Below are positions 36,301 to 45,489 of a stretch of DNA of 64,000 nt, piece after piece. Position numbers and translations under genes: made by a program. The stretch is from positions 13,192,743 through 13,256,742 of the forward strand of contig NC_089316.1 of assembly GCF_036669915.1 (NCBI RefSeq), written 5' to 3'. The notes beneath the pieces are model-generated. The model was not told the origin of the DNA. It ran no database searches and saw only the letters and a list, made by a program, of their open reading frames with translations. Source of the DNA: Pocillopora verrucosa (lineage: Eukaryota; Cnidaria; Anthozoa; Scleractinia; Pocilloporidae). How positions within the stretch are numbered: position 1 is the stretch's first letter; each line of letters opens with the position of its first letter.

Positions 36301-36538
36301 TTTGTCGCCATATTTAGATATTATTAAGTAAAACTACCTCTTTACAGTAAATCAGCGATGTCTGTACGATTTACAGGCGTAAGAAATTATTACATTTACC
36401 TCCATCACTGAAATCTCTCCAAATGTTACGCTTTGGGCGAGATAAATTAATTTCATCGATCCAAGTGTACAATTCCTGAAGTCCGTCTTCATCTAAGGTG
36501 GTTATCACTTGATTTGGCGAGCCTAATGGACCAGACAT
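30311..36538 (-). CDS. SPEF1: Sperm flagellar protein 1 (CH-domain, ciliary microtubule protein)
   Basis: Eight exons with matching phases: 36538-36400, 34758-34648, 34069-33960, 33123-32991, 32493-32429, 32044-31899, 31218-31101 and 30556-30311, giving 355 residues. The N-terminus is the calponin-homology-like SPEF1 domain (about 20-120): LYTWIDEINLSRPKRN, RDFSDGVLVAEIV, PKMVELHNY, KLTNWDTLNRKV and LNYTVP follow the vertebrate protein closely. The last exon starts with the conserved C-terminal coiled coil (VKIRRLEHLLHLKDLRIDDL). SPEF1/CLAMP binds and bundles microtubules in the ciliary central apparatus and at cell cortices. The coral protein is much longer than the human one (236 residues), with a Gly/Gln/Lys-rich linker and a Pro/His-rich tail after the coiled coil. 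Its first exon faces the SLC25A51-like gene across a very short gap. Confidence 0.95.
30840..31060. repeat. Dispersed repeat, aacaccaaattct family
   Basis: It shares gtaacttctccct, ccagcaaacaggtaatgaga and acaccaaattct with copies near 39.9 and 63.8 kb. It lies in the last intron of SPEF1, about 40 bases from exon 7. Confidence 0.75.
34248..34455. mobile_element. MITE copy, ttttatcaactgagttg family, in SPEF1 intron
   Basis: Inverted ends ttggttatatcaactgggtt and gcgataaaaccaaatt, with internal ggccactgtaaagag and agggctaacaattgaaa. Diverged relative to the 53.4-kb copy. Confidence 0.65.
34775..35040. repeat. Dispersed repeat in SPEF1 intron 1
   Basis: It shares acaccctaaca, ttctcc(t)acactgttctcc, gatgaaggagaatttgttta and tttgattcaggg with the block at 62215-62615. 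It lies just upstream of SPEF1 exon 2. Confidence 0.65.
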
Positions 36539-36762
36539 CGCTTAAATATGACCTAAGTGTTTAATACGACCTCTTAACCATGCTTCGTAAAACACTCAGC
36601 TTACTATCTCACCCCGCCATATTGTTTTACAATCACACTGTTGTCATGACGTCAAAATACTACAGCGTTGCACTATGGGAATGCTACGCTAAATATTCAA
36701 TATGGCGCCCTGAATGTTGTAATTGGAAAGAAGGTAGCTGTGTCGGAGAAGGTCGTTGTTTT
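36539..36762. promoter_or_regulatory. Probable bidirectional promoter of SPEF1 and SLC25A51-like gene
   Basis: The SPEF1 start codon (36538, minus) and the first ATG of the SLC25A51 open frame (36580, plus) are 41 bases apart; with the preferred start at 36763 the gap is 224 bases. The segment carries CAATATGGCGCC near 36698, like the YY1-type element that sits just downstream of many TATA-less start sites. Transcription from both sides is inferred from geometry. Confidence 0.6.
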
Positions 36763-37683
36763 ATGGCTTTAAACTCTACGCAGTCAGTAGAAAGGTTTCC
36801 GTCTGATTCTTCAATAAAAGATGACAGAGACTGGCCTGATTTTGTTTGCGGAGCAGGAGCAGCTGCTGTTAACATTCTCTCGACGTTCCCCGCCTACAAA
36901 GTCATGTTTCGGCAGCAAGTTGAGGGGTTAAGGATTCGCTATGCAGTGCGCCAGGTGCTAAGAGAAGGGGTGTGGAACCTTTATCGTGGAGCTGTTCCAC
37001 CATTGATGCAAAAAGGAACTTCAATGGCGATTATGTTTGGTTCATACTACAAGTTCCAAAGAATGCTTTCTCGTAATTTAACAAGCACTTCTTCAGTGGC
37101 CACTAGTGCAATAGCAGCAATGCTAGCGGGAACGATAGAAGCACTTTTTACACCATTTGAACGAATACAAACTTTAATGTCTCATCGTGGGCACAACGAA
37201 AGGTTTTCCAACACATTTCAAGCTTTCAAAGTCGTGGGAGTGCAATATGGATTGCGAGAATATTATCGAGGGCTTACTCCGATACTGTTGAGGAATGGAC
37301 CCTCTAATGTGTTATTCTTTGGCTTGAGAGGCCCATTAAAGTCCATTCTACCGGAGGCAAAAACTAGTATTGGAAATGCAGCCAATGATTTTGTTAGTGG
37401 AGCTGTTTTGGGGGCGTGTTTGAGCACATTGTTCTTTCCAGTTAATGTTGTGAAAAGCCACATGCAAAAACAGTTGGGTGGAGAATTTGTGAACTGTTTC
37501 AAAGCTTTTACTGTAGTTTTTAATGAAAGAGGAAGGAGAACACGACGGCTCTTCTATGGAGTCTCACTGAACTACACTCGTGCTCTTGTGTCTTGGGGAA
37601 TAATTAACTCCACTTACGAGCTTTTGAAGAATTGTTTAGGAAACAGCAATGTTCTGAGGACAAAGATGCATACAAAAACTTAA
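36763..37683 (+). CDS. SLC25A51: Mitochondrial NAD+ carrier, SLC25A51/52 type
   Basis: Intronless. From ATG 36763 it gives 306 residues, close to the 297 of human SLC25A51; the frame stays open upstream to ATG 36580 (367 residues), but that extension is Cys/Trp-rich and unlike the family. Three mitochondrial-carrier repeats are visible with the family's own versions of the signature: FPAYKVMFRQQ, TPFERIQTLM and FPVNVVKSHMQ. Close matches to the human protein include LYRGAVPPLMQK, LAGTIEALFTPFERIQTL, YYRGLTPILLRNGPSNVLFF, GGEF and SWGIINSTYE. SLC25A51 brings NAD+ into the mitochondrial matrix across the inner membrane. It shares its upstream region with SPEF1 in opposite orientation. Confidence 0.93.
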   Translation: MALNSTQSVERFPSDSSIKDDRDWPDFVCGAGAAAVNILSTFPAYKVMFRQQVEGLRIRYAVRQVLREGVWNLYRGAVPPLMQKGTSMAIMFGSYYKFQRMLSRNLTSTSSVATSAIAAMLAGTIEALFTPFERIQTLMSHRGHNERFSNTFQAFKVVGVQYGLREYYRGLTPILLRNGPSNVLFFGLRGPLKSILPEAKTSIGNAANDFVSGAVLGACLSTLFFPVNVVKSHMQKQLGGEFVNCFKAFTVVFNERGRRTRRLFYGVSLNYTRALVSWGIINSTYELLKNCLGNSNVLRTKMHTKT

Positions 37684-37925
37684 TGTATTATCTTTCTCTG
37701 TAAGAGATTGTGTAGTTGGAAAAAGGTTACAGCTGTGTGTGTTGAAATCCGTGAATTATGTCTCTACATCAGTCCTTGTATTGTTAATTCCAATGTTCAT
37801 CATGACAGTGTACTGCTATAATAATGGTAATCAGAGGGTTTGTTGGCTTTGTGTCACTATACAAAGCACCAAACTGTGCTATGATTGGTTGTTTCAATTT
37901 GTCACCTTGATTTGTGTTGCTAAAA

Positions 37926-38450
37926 ACCAACTAATCAAACCAGAACACAATTCAATCCCTCCAATCTTCAAAGACCAATCAAGGACCCACTGTTTTGACT
38001 TTGTGCATCAGACTTAGTGTACCTGAGTAACCAAAAGGGTCTTCACTTGATTCATATTTCTCAACATCCTTATACAATGGTGTGTGGACCATACACACTG
38101 CTAACCATAGAAACTTCTACCAATTGGAGAGATTGTGTACCAGATGGATCCTTTCCAGTCTCTAGGAATATTGCTGATGTTTGAGTATTGAAGTCGCAAG
38201 TTTTCTTTTCAAGAGTCATCCCTGCTTTGCAGCTGAAGGAGTTTAAACCAGGACACAATTCAATCCCTCTTTCCTTGGAAGACTATTCAAGGGCCCATTA
38301 TGGTGACTCTGTCTATGACTTTGTGCACCTGACTAACAAAAAGGGTCTTCATTTGACTCTTGTTCCTCAACTTCCTAGCAAGACAGTGAGTTGAGCGCAA
38401 TAACTCTGACCGATTGGAAGGACTTCCCATCAGATGGATCCAATTCAGCT
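37926..38450. repeat. Two-copy diverged tandem repeat, ~310-base period
   Basis: Blocks such as cacaattcaatccct, gactttgtgcay, aaaagggtcttca and cagatggatcc occur in the same order in both copies, about 300-310 bases apart, with clear divergence. No shared open frame. Confidence 0.75.
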
Positions 38451-39189
38451 AACTCATAACCTGTTGACCTCATCATGTAATATAATCTACATGTTGCAAT
38501 ATTAAACCAAATGGTACAGTCAAAATCAGATGTAACCATAACTACAAATGGTAAGAATTTATTGGTAATAGTCATTTTGTTGAGGAATATTTAATTATTT
38601 ATTCAACAAATACACCAAATTATTCCTTATGGATACCGTGATGTTAAGAACATAAGTGTAAACCTGCTTGAAGCAATATATAAATTTTCATAAATAAAAC
38701 AAGACCATTCTGGACTTACTCTCCATTCAATGAATAGTTACCATGTTGCTGTGTTTCCGCTCAGTAAGAGATCACAGATGACATCAAGATTTGATAGGAA
38801 CAAGAAAGTGGTGCATGAGGGGCAGCAGTGTGTGTCACAGATGTTCTTAACACATTTTGATGTCTTCCATGATATATTACTGAACAGACCCCTGGCAGCA
38901 AAGACTCTGCTTTTTTATATGATAAAAAAAGACAAAACAAAAAAAATGAGAAAAAATTGTTAATGGTTCAGTCATCTAATGGATGCATCAATCCAATCAA
39001 TCAAAGTGCATGTATAATTTTTTTTCATAAATGTTTGTAAATAATACCAAACTGTATTGGACTATCTCCATAAGATGACTGACAGCATTACAGGTATTCA
39101 AGGTGATGAACACTTTGCAGAATTTGTAATTATTACATCAGACTCTTTGGTCTGATTGTATAAACAAGGTTTAGCTGCTGTTTATCATT

Positions 39190-39385
39190 GAAGAAATGTA
39201 AAATGGTTTCCATGTTTACATAGTCTGATGTAAACACGCAGGAGGTTGGGAGAACATGAGATAAGCGTAGGAAACCACAACGCAAAGCAGAGTGGTTTCC
39301 AGCTTATCAAGTGTCCTCCCAACCTCCCAAGTGTTTACATCAGGCTATGTAAGCACGGAAACCATTTTACATTTCTTTTATGAAA
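39190..39385. mobile_element. Long inverted repeat (foldback/MITE-like)
   Basis: The left arm begins gaagaaatgtaaaatggttt and continues through gtttacatagtctgatgtaaac to ggaggttgggag. The right arm is its reverse, ending ggaaaccattttacatttct. Arms of about 65 bases with few mismatches flank a 60-70 base centre. A further partial copy (tgtttacatacgctcatgta) lies near 39614. Confidence 0.85.
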
Positions 39386-39849
39386 TAACTAATGAAAGGG
39401 CCTCTTCTTGCAACGAAGGAAACCGACGTGCTTGTTGTTGTTGTTCATTTGGCTTTTTGGCCATTTCTTGAATACTGGGAAAATTAAACTCCAAAGAAAA
39501 ATTAGGAAAATCTTCTTCTTCCATTACTGTACTCAAACAAACTTAAAGAAACTGAGTTACTGCTAAATAAATAGCAGGGAGAACTCCACGAGAAGATTCA
39601 GTAGGAAAACTGTGTTTACATACGCTCATGTAAAATGGTTTTGTGGCCAATCATAGCGCACTTACTATTTGAATTATTTTATAAAACTGTGTCCTAAACA
39701 ATCCTCAATTTAGCTGAACCTTTTATCTGAATATTTGCTTTTGAGAACATCATAAAGAGGGTCAAAAGCTTACAGTGTAAGGACGATTATTTTATTAAAT
39801 CAATCCTCCAACAGGTTAGCTTAAGCAAAAAATTTTTCCTCCACAAAGG

Positions 39850-40060
39850 AGGTTTACCCTTCTAACTCCTAAGATATGTTTGTTGTCTTCCCTTTAGCTG
39901 CTACACATTACCTTGTAAATTAGTAACAAGAATTTGGTGTTAGATCAAGGTAACAACTACCTGATAAGTTTGGGTATTCTCATTACCTGTTTGGTGGACA
40001 ATGTATGTATATAAATGGGAGAAGTTACATGTTAATCACTTCAAGGAGTTAGAGGGTTGA
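39850..40060. repeat. Dispersed repeat, aacaccaaattct family (inverse orientation)
   Basis: Contains agaatttggtgttagatcaa, ggtattctcattacctgttt and gagaagttacatgtta, the reverse of the copies at 30.84 and 63.8 kb. Confidence 0.75.
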
Positions 40061-40266
40061 CCAATGTCCAAAATACATGTTTCATGCATTTCACCAAGCA
40101 GAGACAGCCTCCAAAACTGCTAACAAAATTATTTCCATTACTTTGGCTGTATAAGAGTTTGTTTGAAATGCTTAAAAATATGTAATGCAATAATTATTAT
40201 TTAAAGATGATAAGAAAGTTTAATTATCTCTTCTGTAAACTTAGTAATTTTTTAATAAAGGGGAGA

Positions 40267-40508
40267 GTCTCTAAAGAAACTGGTGCTGTGTCAGGGGGGA
40301 GGGGTGGTATTACAAGATAGTCTGGTTTCATCAACTGAGTTGATAAGTGAATTGGCCACAATAAAAAGTTTCTAAAGGTGATGTTTTGAGGGTTAGCTTC
40401 TCATGGAATTAATCTCAGGTTCTCATGAAAGGCTAACCACTTTTTAGAATCTCTTCACAATGGCCAATTCACTTAATCACCTCGATTGTTAAAACCAAAT
40501 TATTTTAT
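40267..40508. mobile_element. MITE copy, ttttatcaactgagttg family
   Basis: Starts gtctctaaagaaac, contains tttcatcaactgagttgata followed by ggccac, and ends with the inverse ggccaattcact ... gttaaaaccaaatt. The two arms bracket about 100 bases without coding capacity. Confidence 0.75.
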
Positions 40509-40994
40509 GATTTATGACTCATTCTCCTTCATCAGTTTCACTACTCTTGGTTATCCAAGACACTCTCCTCCTGTGTAGATATCAAGGGTAGGAGATATGG
40601 ATCTTTAGGTAAAACATTGACTGGGAAGTGCTGATGAGGCAAAGTAATACCCGAAAAATATTCTGGAGCAACAAAACTTAACAGAAAAACTTCACATAAT
40701 TTCCCTTGAAAGTAGATAGTGCAAACACTGCTCCCCCTCTCCCAGAGAGACCCCCTCCTCCTCCCCCAAAAAAAAGAAGAAGGAAAAACAAGAAAAAATG
40801 GATTACAAATTTTGAGAGGGAAGGATCCGATACAAGACCAGAAGAGAATATAGGACGAGAGAATAAATACCGGGAAAGATATTGGAAAAGAACCAAATTC
40901 CCCTGCCTTTCTTTCCCCCGTCCCCCCCCCCCCCCCCGTTCCCCCCGTTCTCCCAATCTCCCAACTTCCTTCGAAAATAACAATAATTGAATAT

Positions 40995-42905
40995 TCAACA
41001 ATTAAAGCTTTTATTCCATCCTGCTTTGCGCGTATGTCTTGTTAGACAATATTCTCCAAGTTTAAGATCTTCAACACAGTGCTTCTTTAGAAGCGGTTCT
41101 TGAAATAAGCCGCACAATCCGGCGGCCAGCTTGCCGCAAGCGTTACCAACTGTAAGCAAACTCAACGCAAACTCTTTTTTCTGCTGATCTGCTATCAATT
41201 CAGAAACAGTGTGAGCGGAATTAAGATACATGGATCCTGCTGTAAATCCCTCAGTAAAACACAAAGCAATAATAATCTCTACTCGTGGAACAAACCTATA
41301 CCAAGAGGCCAAGAAAAAAAACAACCCGTGCAGAGATGCTATCAAGGCTAAGATCCATGTTCGTCTAACCCTGACGTAATGAACTAGTTTAGGATTGATC
41401 GCGGAAACTAAAAAAAAATGGGACCTGCCCATGAACTTGCCAACGTGATATGAAAGTATATAATATGGATAATGGTCTCTCGGCTTGAAAGGCGCATTTG
41501 GAAACGCCAAAGTTGTTATAACAGCATGATTCGAAAGATACTCTGAAAAGTATGTTATAAAAAGGAATGTTATATATGGGAAAATATCCTTGGCTACGTT
41601 TAATCTGTCACGAAATGAGAAAGTTGTTGAGTCATCTTCCACGGGTGGATGGTCCTCGCTGAATGGTATGATCTCTTTCTTGCCGATAGGCTCCTTATCC
41701 AGGAGGGCGTAGAAAAGTAACAGCAGGAAGGGCCAAGGGATGGTTGTCATAATAGTACTGCGGGGTGGCAGACAAGACCACGTGGTAAGACCTGACAATG
41801 AAATGAAATAACATAAATAGCGTTTGCCAATAATGGTTAACCATTTGTTGAACGAGCACTTTCACATGAAGCATGAAGCTAAACGTATATTTATGAGTCG
41901 ATGTTCTCCTCTGCAAGTAACAACTGACTCAACTTTCTTGAACTAAAGAGATAGGCAATTTTTACTCATACCCCAAAGGCGCTTTCCTCTAAAGGCGAAA
42001 CTCGAGACAAACGTCACGACGAGAAATCTCTTCCGTGACTTCAATTAAGGTGGGAAAAGTAAACAAAAATTAAAAAATAAAAAAACAGATGAGACTAACA
42101 AAGACGAGGACAATACTAAAAGAGATGAAACAAAATTTATAAAGAAAATAGGTTTCTAAAGAAACTGTGATGTTGCGTAGGAGAATGGAGAAGGAGGTAT
42201 TACAATATCATTTGGTTTTATCAACTAAGTTTATGATTAAAGTGGTCACCGTAAAGAGTTCATTATTTAAATCTGACGTTTCGAGTGCTACTGAGTCCTT
42301 TCGAACGTCAGCTCTTTGCTCTGATGAAGGGCTAACGTTCTAAACGTCAGCCCTACCGAAACTCTTTACTGCAGCCAATTAACACTATCAAGTCAGATCA
42401 TGGAAACAAATTTAGATAAGAGAAAAAAAACAAAACAAAATAAATTTTTGTGCTACATACTTGTGTAGTAGAGGGGTCCTATGAAAGATGACAACCCTAC
42501 ACCAGCCACAAAGGAGCTTACTGTAATATGTTCGTAGAACGCCGTGAGAGACAGAAACGTTATTTCACTGGTAGCCACGCCAGACTCTATAACGCTGACT
42601 CCAGCGAGTCTTCCCAAGATGCGCTGCGAGCTGACGAGCGTCGTCAATCCTCCGAGAAGAAATACGACGACGAACATGATTTTCTTCCAATAAGAGATGC
42701 GCTGAAGAAACCAGGGAGCTGCCAGCTTAATACAGAGCACGGGAGTAGCAATGGATAAAATCACTGTTGTTGTGGCAACGGTTGATCCTGCGAGAATGTC
42801 CTCGGCTGAAATCAGACATATTTCATCGTACACGAACGACAAAATGCCGAAAAAGAAAAAACATACAATGTTCCTTCCCTTTTCTGTAGTTTCGGGTTCA
42901 GCCAT
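40995..42905 (-). CDS. CLN3: CLN3/battenin-like lysosomal membrane protein
   Basis: Two exons, 42905-42461 and 41791-40995, phase 1, 413 residues (human 438). Battenin hallmarks are visible: the first membrane segment and ISAEDIL (human has SAAHDIL), the SEITFLSLTAFY motif at 113-124, the second-half block ITFLFITYFSEYLSNHAV matching the human VVYFAEYFINQG region, and EGFTAGSMYLNSAHTVSELI matching EGLLGGAAYVNTFHNIALE. About ten or eleven hydrophobic segments are present. CLN3 is a multi-pass protein of lysosomes and late endosomes; its loss causes juvenile Batten disease in humans, and it has been tied to clearance of glycerophosphodiesters. Only one intron is present, against many in the human gene. 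That intron contains a MITE copy. Confidence 0.92.
42152..42405. mobile_element. MITE copy, ttttatcaactgagttg family, in CLN3 intron
   Basis: Starts gtttctaaagaaactgtg, has ttggttttatcaactaagtt, an internal duplicated motif (gaacgtcagc and gatgaagggctaacgttcta) and an inverted end. It takes up much of the only CLN3 intron. Confidence 0.75.
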
Positions 42906-43119
42906 AGTCTTGATTAATGGCGATTCCGATGTTTTTTCGCGAGACTTTTATGGTTGTCGTTATCAGTTATCTTGGTTTGCCAGTGAAGCCAAGATTGTTG
43001 ACATCTCAACTATGCACGTTTGATAACATTATCGAGCTTATTTTCACAGTGAACTAAAAAGAAATACAGAGGGCACTTATTAGTTAAAAAACAATCCAAA
43101 AACAATGCTACAGATATCT

Positions 43120-43290
43120 CATTTTATAAAATGTTCAGAGAAATGCGCGCGCCGTGATTGGTCAGCATGAGTTCCTTATGTTTCCATAAAGCACGTGCCT
43201 TACGTCACACGAGTGCACTGTTGAGATATATATAATGCAAGCAGCCTACGTCATCGGTACGAGCGCGCGCAATTCACGATACATTTTATA
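43120..43290. mobile_element. Inverted-repeat element with ttttataaaatg ends and GCGCGC blocks
   Basis: The left end attttataaaatgttcagag followed by atgcgcgcgcc pairs with the right end gagcgcgcgcaattcacgat then acattttataaaa. The interior has acgtcaca and tacgtcatc motifs; no coding frame. Confidence 0.7.
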
Positions 43291-43292
43291 AA

Positions 43293-43460
43293 AGAAATAA
43301 AAAGCCTTGTTCCTCGAGCATTGTTGAGATATATAAGCACTTGTGAATTTTTAAGAACACGACGGCTCGTGCTTCTCCGCACTTCTCTCGTGTTCTTAAA
43401 AATTCACAAGTGCTTATATGTCTCAACAATGCACTCGGTGCGTTTTTTATTTCTCATTAG
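43293..43460. mobile_element. Near-perfect palindromic element, ~70-bp arms
   Basis: The left arm (gcattgttgagatatataag, cacttgtgaatttttaagaa, cacgac) is mirrored by the right arm (cgtgttcttaaaaattcaca, agtgcttatatgtctcaaca, atgc). Beyond these the arms extend with lower similarity into gaaataaaaa / ttttttatttc. The centre is about 28 bases. Confidence 0.85.
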
Positions 43461-43559
43461 CCATCACCCTGTTGAGACCTTTTACCAAATATGCCACAAA
43501 TTAAACCAAGTGTTTGAGACGAGCGGAAGATTAGGCCATGCATAACGGACCAGTCACTA

Positions 43560-43830
43560 GCTACCATCTAGGAGGTGGAGGGCGGGGGGAGGGGGATTTG
43601 TGGGCATCACATGATTTTCAAGGGGAACGGAGAGGTGATCAGTCGTTGTTAACTGAAATTAAAGGAGGAACTATAAATAAAAAAAAAAATGACTGCCAAT
43701 GAGGGGGATTCTTAAAATACTACAGAACTTTGGCGGAGGGGGGGGGGGTGGGGAAATCAGGTTGTTATATTGCGTCACAACCAAAATCAAACGATCACTC
43801 CTCTAGGGGATAGATAATGACCGGTTCCCA
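43560..43830. repeat. G-rich dispersed repeat, copy 1
   Basis: Shares gatcagtcgt, tgactgccaat, the g-run followed by an a/t-rich stretch, attacagaac-like sequence and atcaggt with the block at 58530-58760, in the same orientation. Includes a poly-G run near 43737-43750. Confidence 0.6.
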
Positions 43831-44880
43831 ACAAGTACGTGTCATACTAGTCTCCAGGGCCACATGCTTTTACTCATCACTTTTCTCCTGCCACGTGACT
43901 AAAAGAGACTTTTGCCCCGAGAACGATAACGTATGAGTTTAATCTACCTAAGGCACCAACCAGATGATTTATTCTTATTGTTCAGCGAGTAATTTGCCAC
44001 CAGTACATGTCAAATAAATAGTTCATAATCAGGTAAATAATATAACCCAATTCCTTGCCAAGATATAGTGAGCTTCTGTTCATCTGTTCCCCTTTCGCAT
44101 TATATTTGATATGTTTCAGATTCGATTTCATTAATTCCCATCCGCCATGCTCTGATCGCTCACAAAGAATGTTCTCATTATCATAAACTGTAAGCATGTG
44201 TGGTCCCATCCACCAGTGATGGACGGAATCGTAATACGCAAAGATATCTATCCATCAGTCGTAAGAAGAGACAACTGAACTCAAAAATTTCCCGAAATTT
44301 TTTTCGCGTTGTTTTTACGGATTTTTCTCTTTCCAAATAGTGGACTTATTAAATCACTACCGGGGCGACAGGCCAGAAAATCAATTTATTCACTCGAGTT
44401 CGTCCGTTAAATCACCCATGCCTGGAAACTCAGTCATTAAGCACCAGTTAGATATAAACAAGATTTGCAAATGCCGTACCTTTGTATTCAGTCTAGCCAG
44501 GAATGATGATTTTCTTCACTGGTCATATCGTTTCCTTAATCTTGAACACAACCTGTGGGTTTGGCGCGTGGTTATAGCTGGTTAGAGCCCCACCCCTCCC
44601 CGCTAAGAACATAAAACTACCTGTCCTATGACCTGCAAATAGATTTACCTGACTGAATTTACGATTGGCTTCTTCGCGTTTGGTTCAAACAGTGTGCTTT
44701 AGGATTATTTACTAAATCATGGATATATGATATATCCTGATGAAGACTAGAAGTATTGCAGTCGAAACGTCGCGATCAACATCAAAAGTGACTCTATCGT
44801 GAGACAAACGAACAAAGTTCATCTCCTATTACATAGACATATGTTCTATAGTTAACATGCTGATGTTTAACCAAAAAAAA

Positions 44881-45011
44881 AATGACCAGCTCCCAGTTAG
44901 CTTACCCCGGTATTGCAGAGGTCATGAGTTCAACTCCCGTTCAAGCCTGAATTTTTTTCAGGCTTTGTTTTTACTGCTCAAGTAGTGTTCATAGCTGCGA
45001 TGATCACTCTC
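44881..45011 (+). repeat. tRNA-derived SINE with internal deletion
   Basis: Begins aatgaccagctcccagtta and continues gtattgcagaggtcatgagt like the SINE at 29.0-29.2 kb, but about 20 bases including most of the A box are missing. The 3' part has agtagtgttcatagctgcga. Confidence 0.8.
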
Positions 45012-45489
45012 ATATTTTCAAAGTAGTTTAAATATACCATAAAACGAAAAAAATGTACCAACACGCTTGCTAGCGTACCGGTCAACCGCAAAATCAAATG
45101 ACACTCTCTTGTCAGCCAGAGGGCTATATGTCTGTTTCCTTTTTGGGCAAAATTTAACAACATCTGCTTCCTTGTAGTCTCAGAGCTCACGCAAGTCAAA
45201 CTTTCGTGGCGATTTTCAATCATTTCGAGAAATGGATATCGTGAAACAGAAATCAGATGACTCTTTAAAATACACATGTAGATGAAAATTGATTTAATTC
45301 GGAGCATTTGATTGTCCTGGAAAATGTTCTTATTTGTTTACAATTAAAAGGCAGGTTCGTTCAGTTAAAGTTAGTTTTGCTCGTAAAAGACTGGGAAGAG
45401 AATTAGTTTAACTCGAACCAGTCTCCACGCAAACGAAATTACTTTACATTTTGACGCCTGGACGCTATTGCTTTAGAGTCAACTCAAAT

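Larger units (their letters stand above)
37684..40994. other. Intergenic, dense in repeats
   Basis: This lies between convergent SLC25A51-like (+) and CLN3 (-) genes. An AATAAA near 38693 may serve the carrier gene. Contents: a two-copy tandem repeat (37926-38450), a large inverted repeat (39190-39385), a dispersed repeat (39850-40060), a MITE (40267-40508) and poly-C/poly-G-rich sequence near 40.7-40.95 kb. No exon was recognised. Confidence 0.65.
42906..45489. other. Intergenic between divergent CLN3 and MPV17-family genes, repeat-rich
   Basis: Contents: two adjacent inverted-repeat elements (43120-43460), a G-rich dispersed repeat (43560-43830), and an internally deleted SINE (44881-45011). 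A minus-strand open frame at about 43982-44250 has some Trp/His-rich sequence but no recognisable family. Confidence 0.6.

Noticed and set aside
40678-41001. Open frames on both strands rich in Gly or Pro
   Set aside because: Produced by poly-C/poly-G low-complexity DNA beside the CLN3 3' end.
43982-44250. Minus-strand frame with Trp/His-rich part (HHWWMGPHMLTVYDNEN)
   Set aside because: The first part looks somewhat protein-like, but no partner exons or family could be found; the second half is AT-rich noise.
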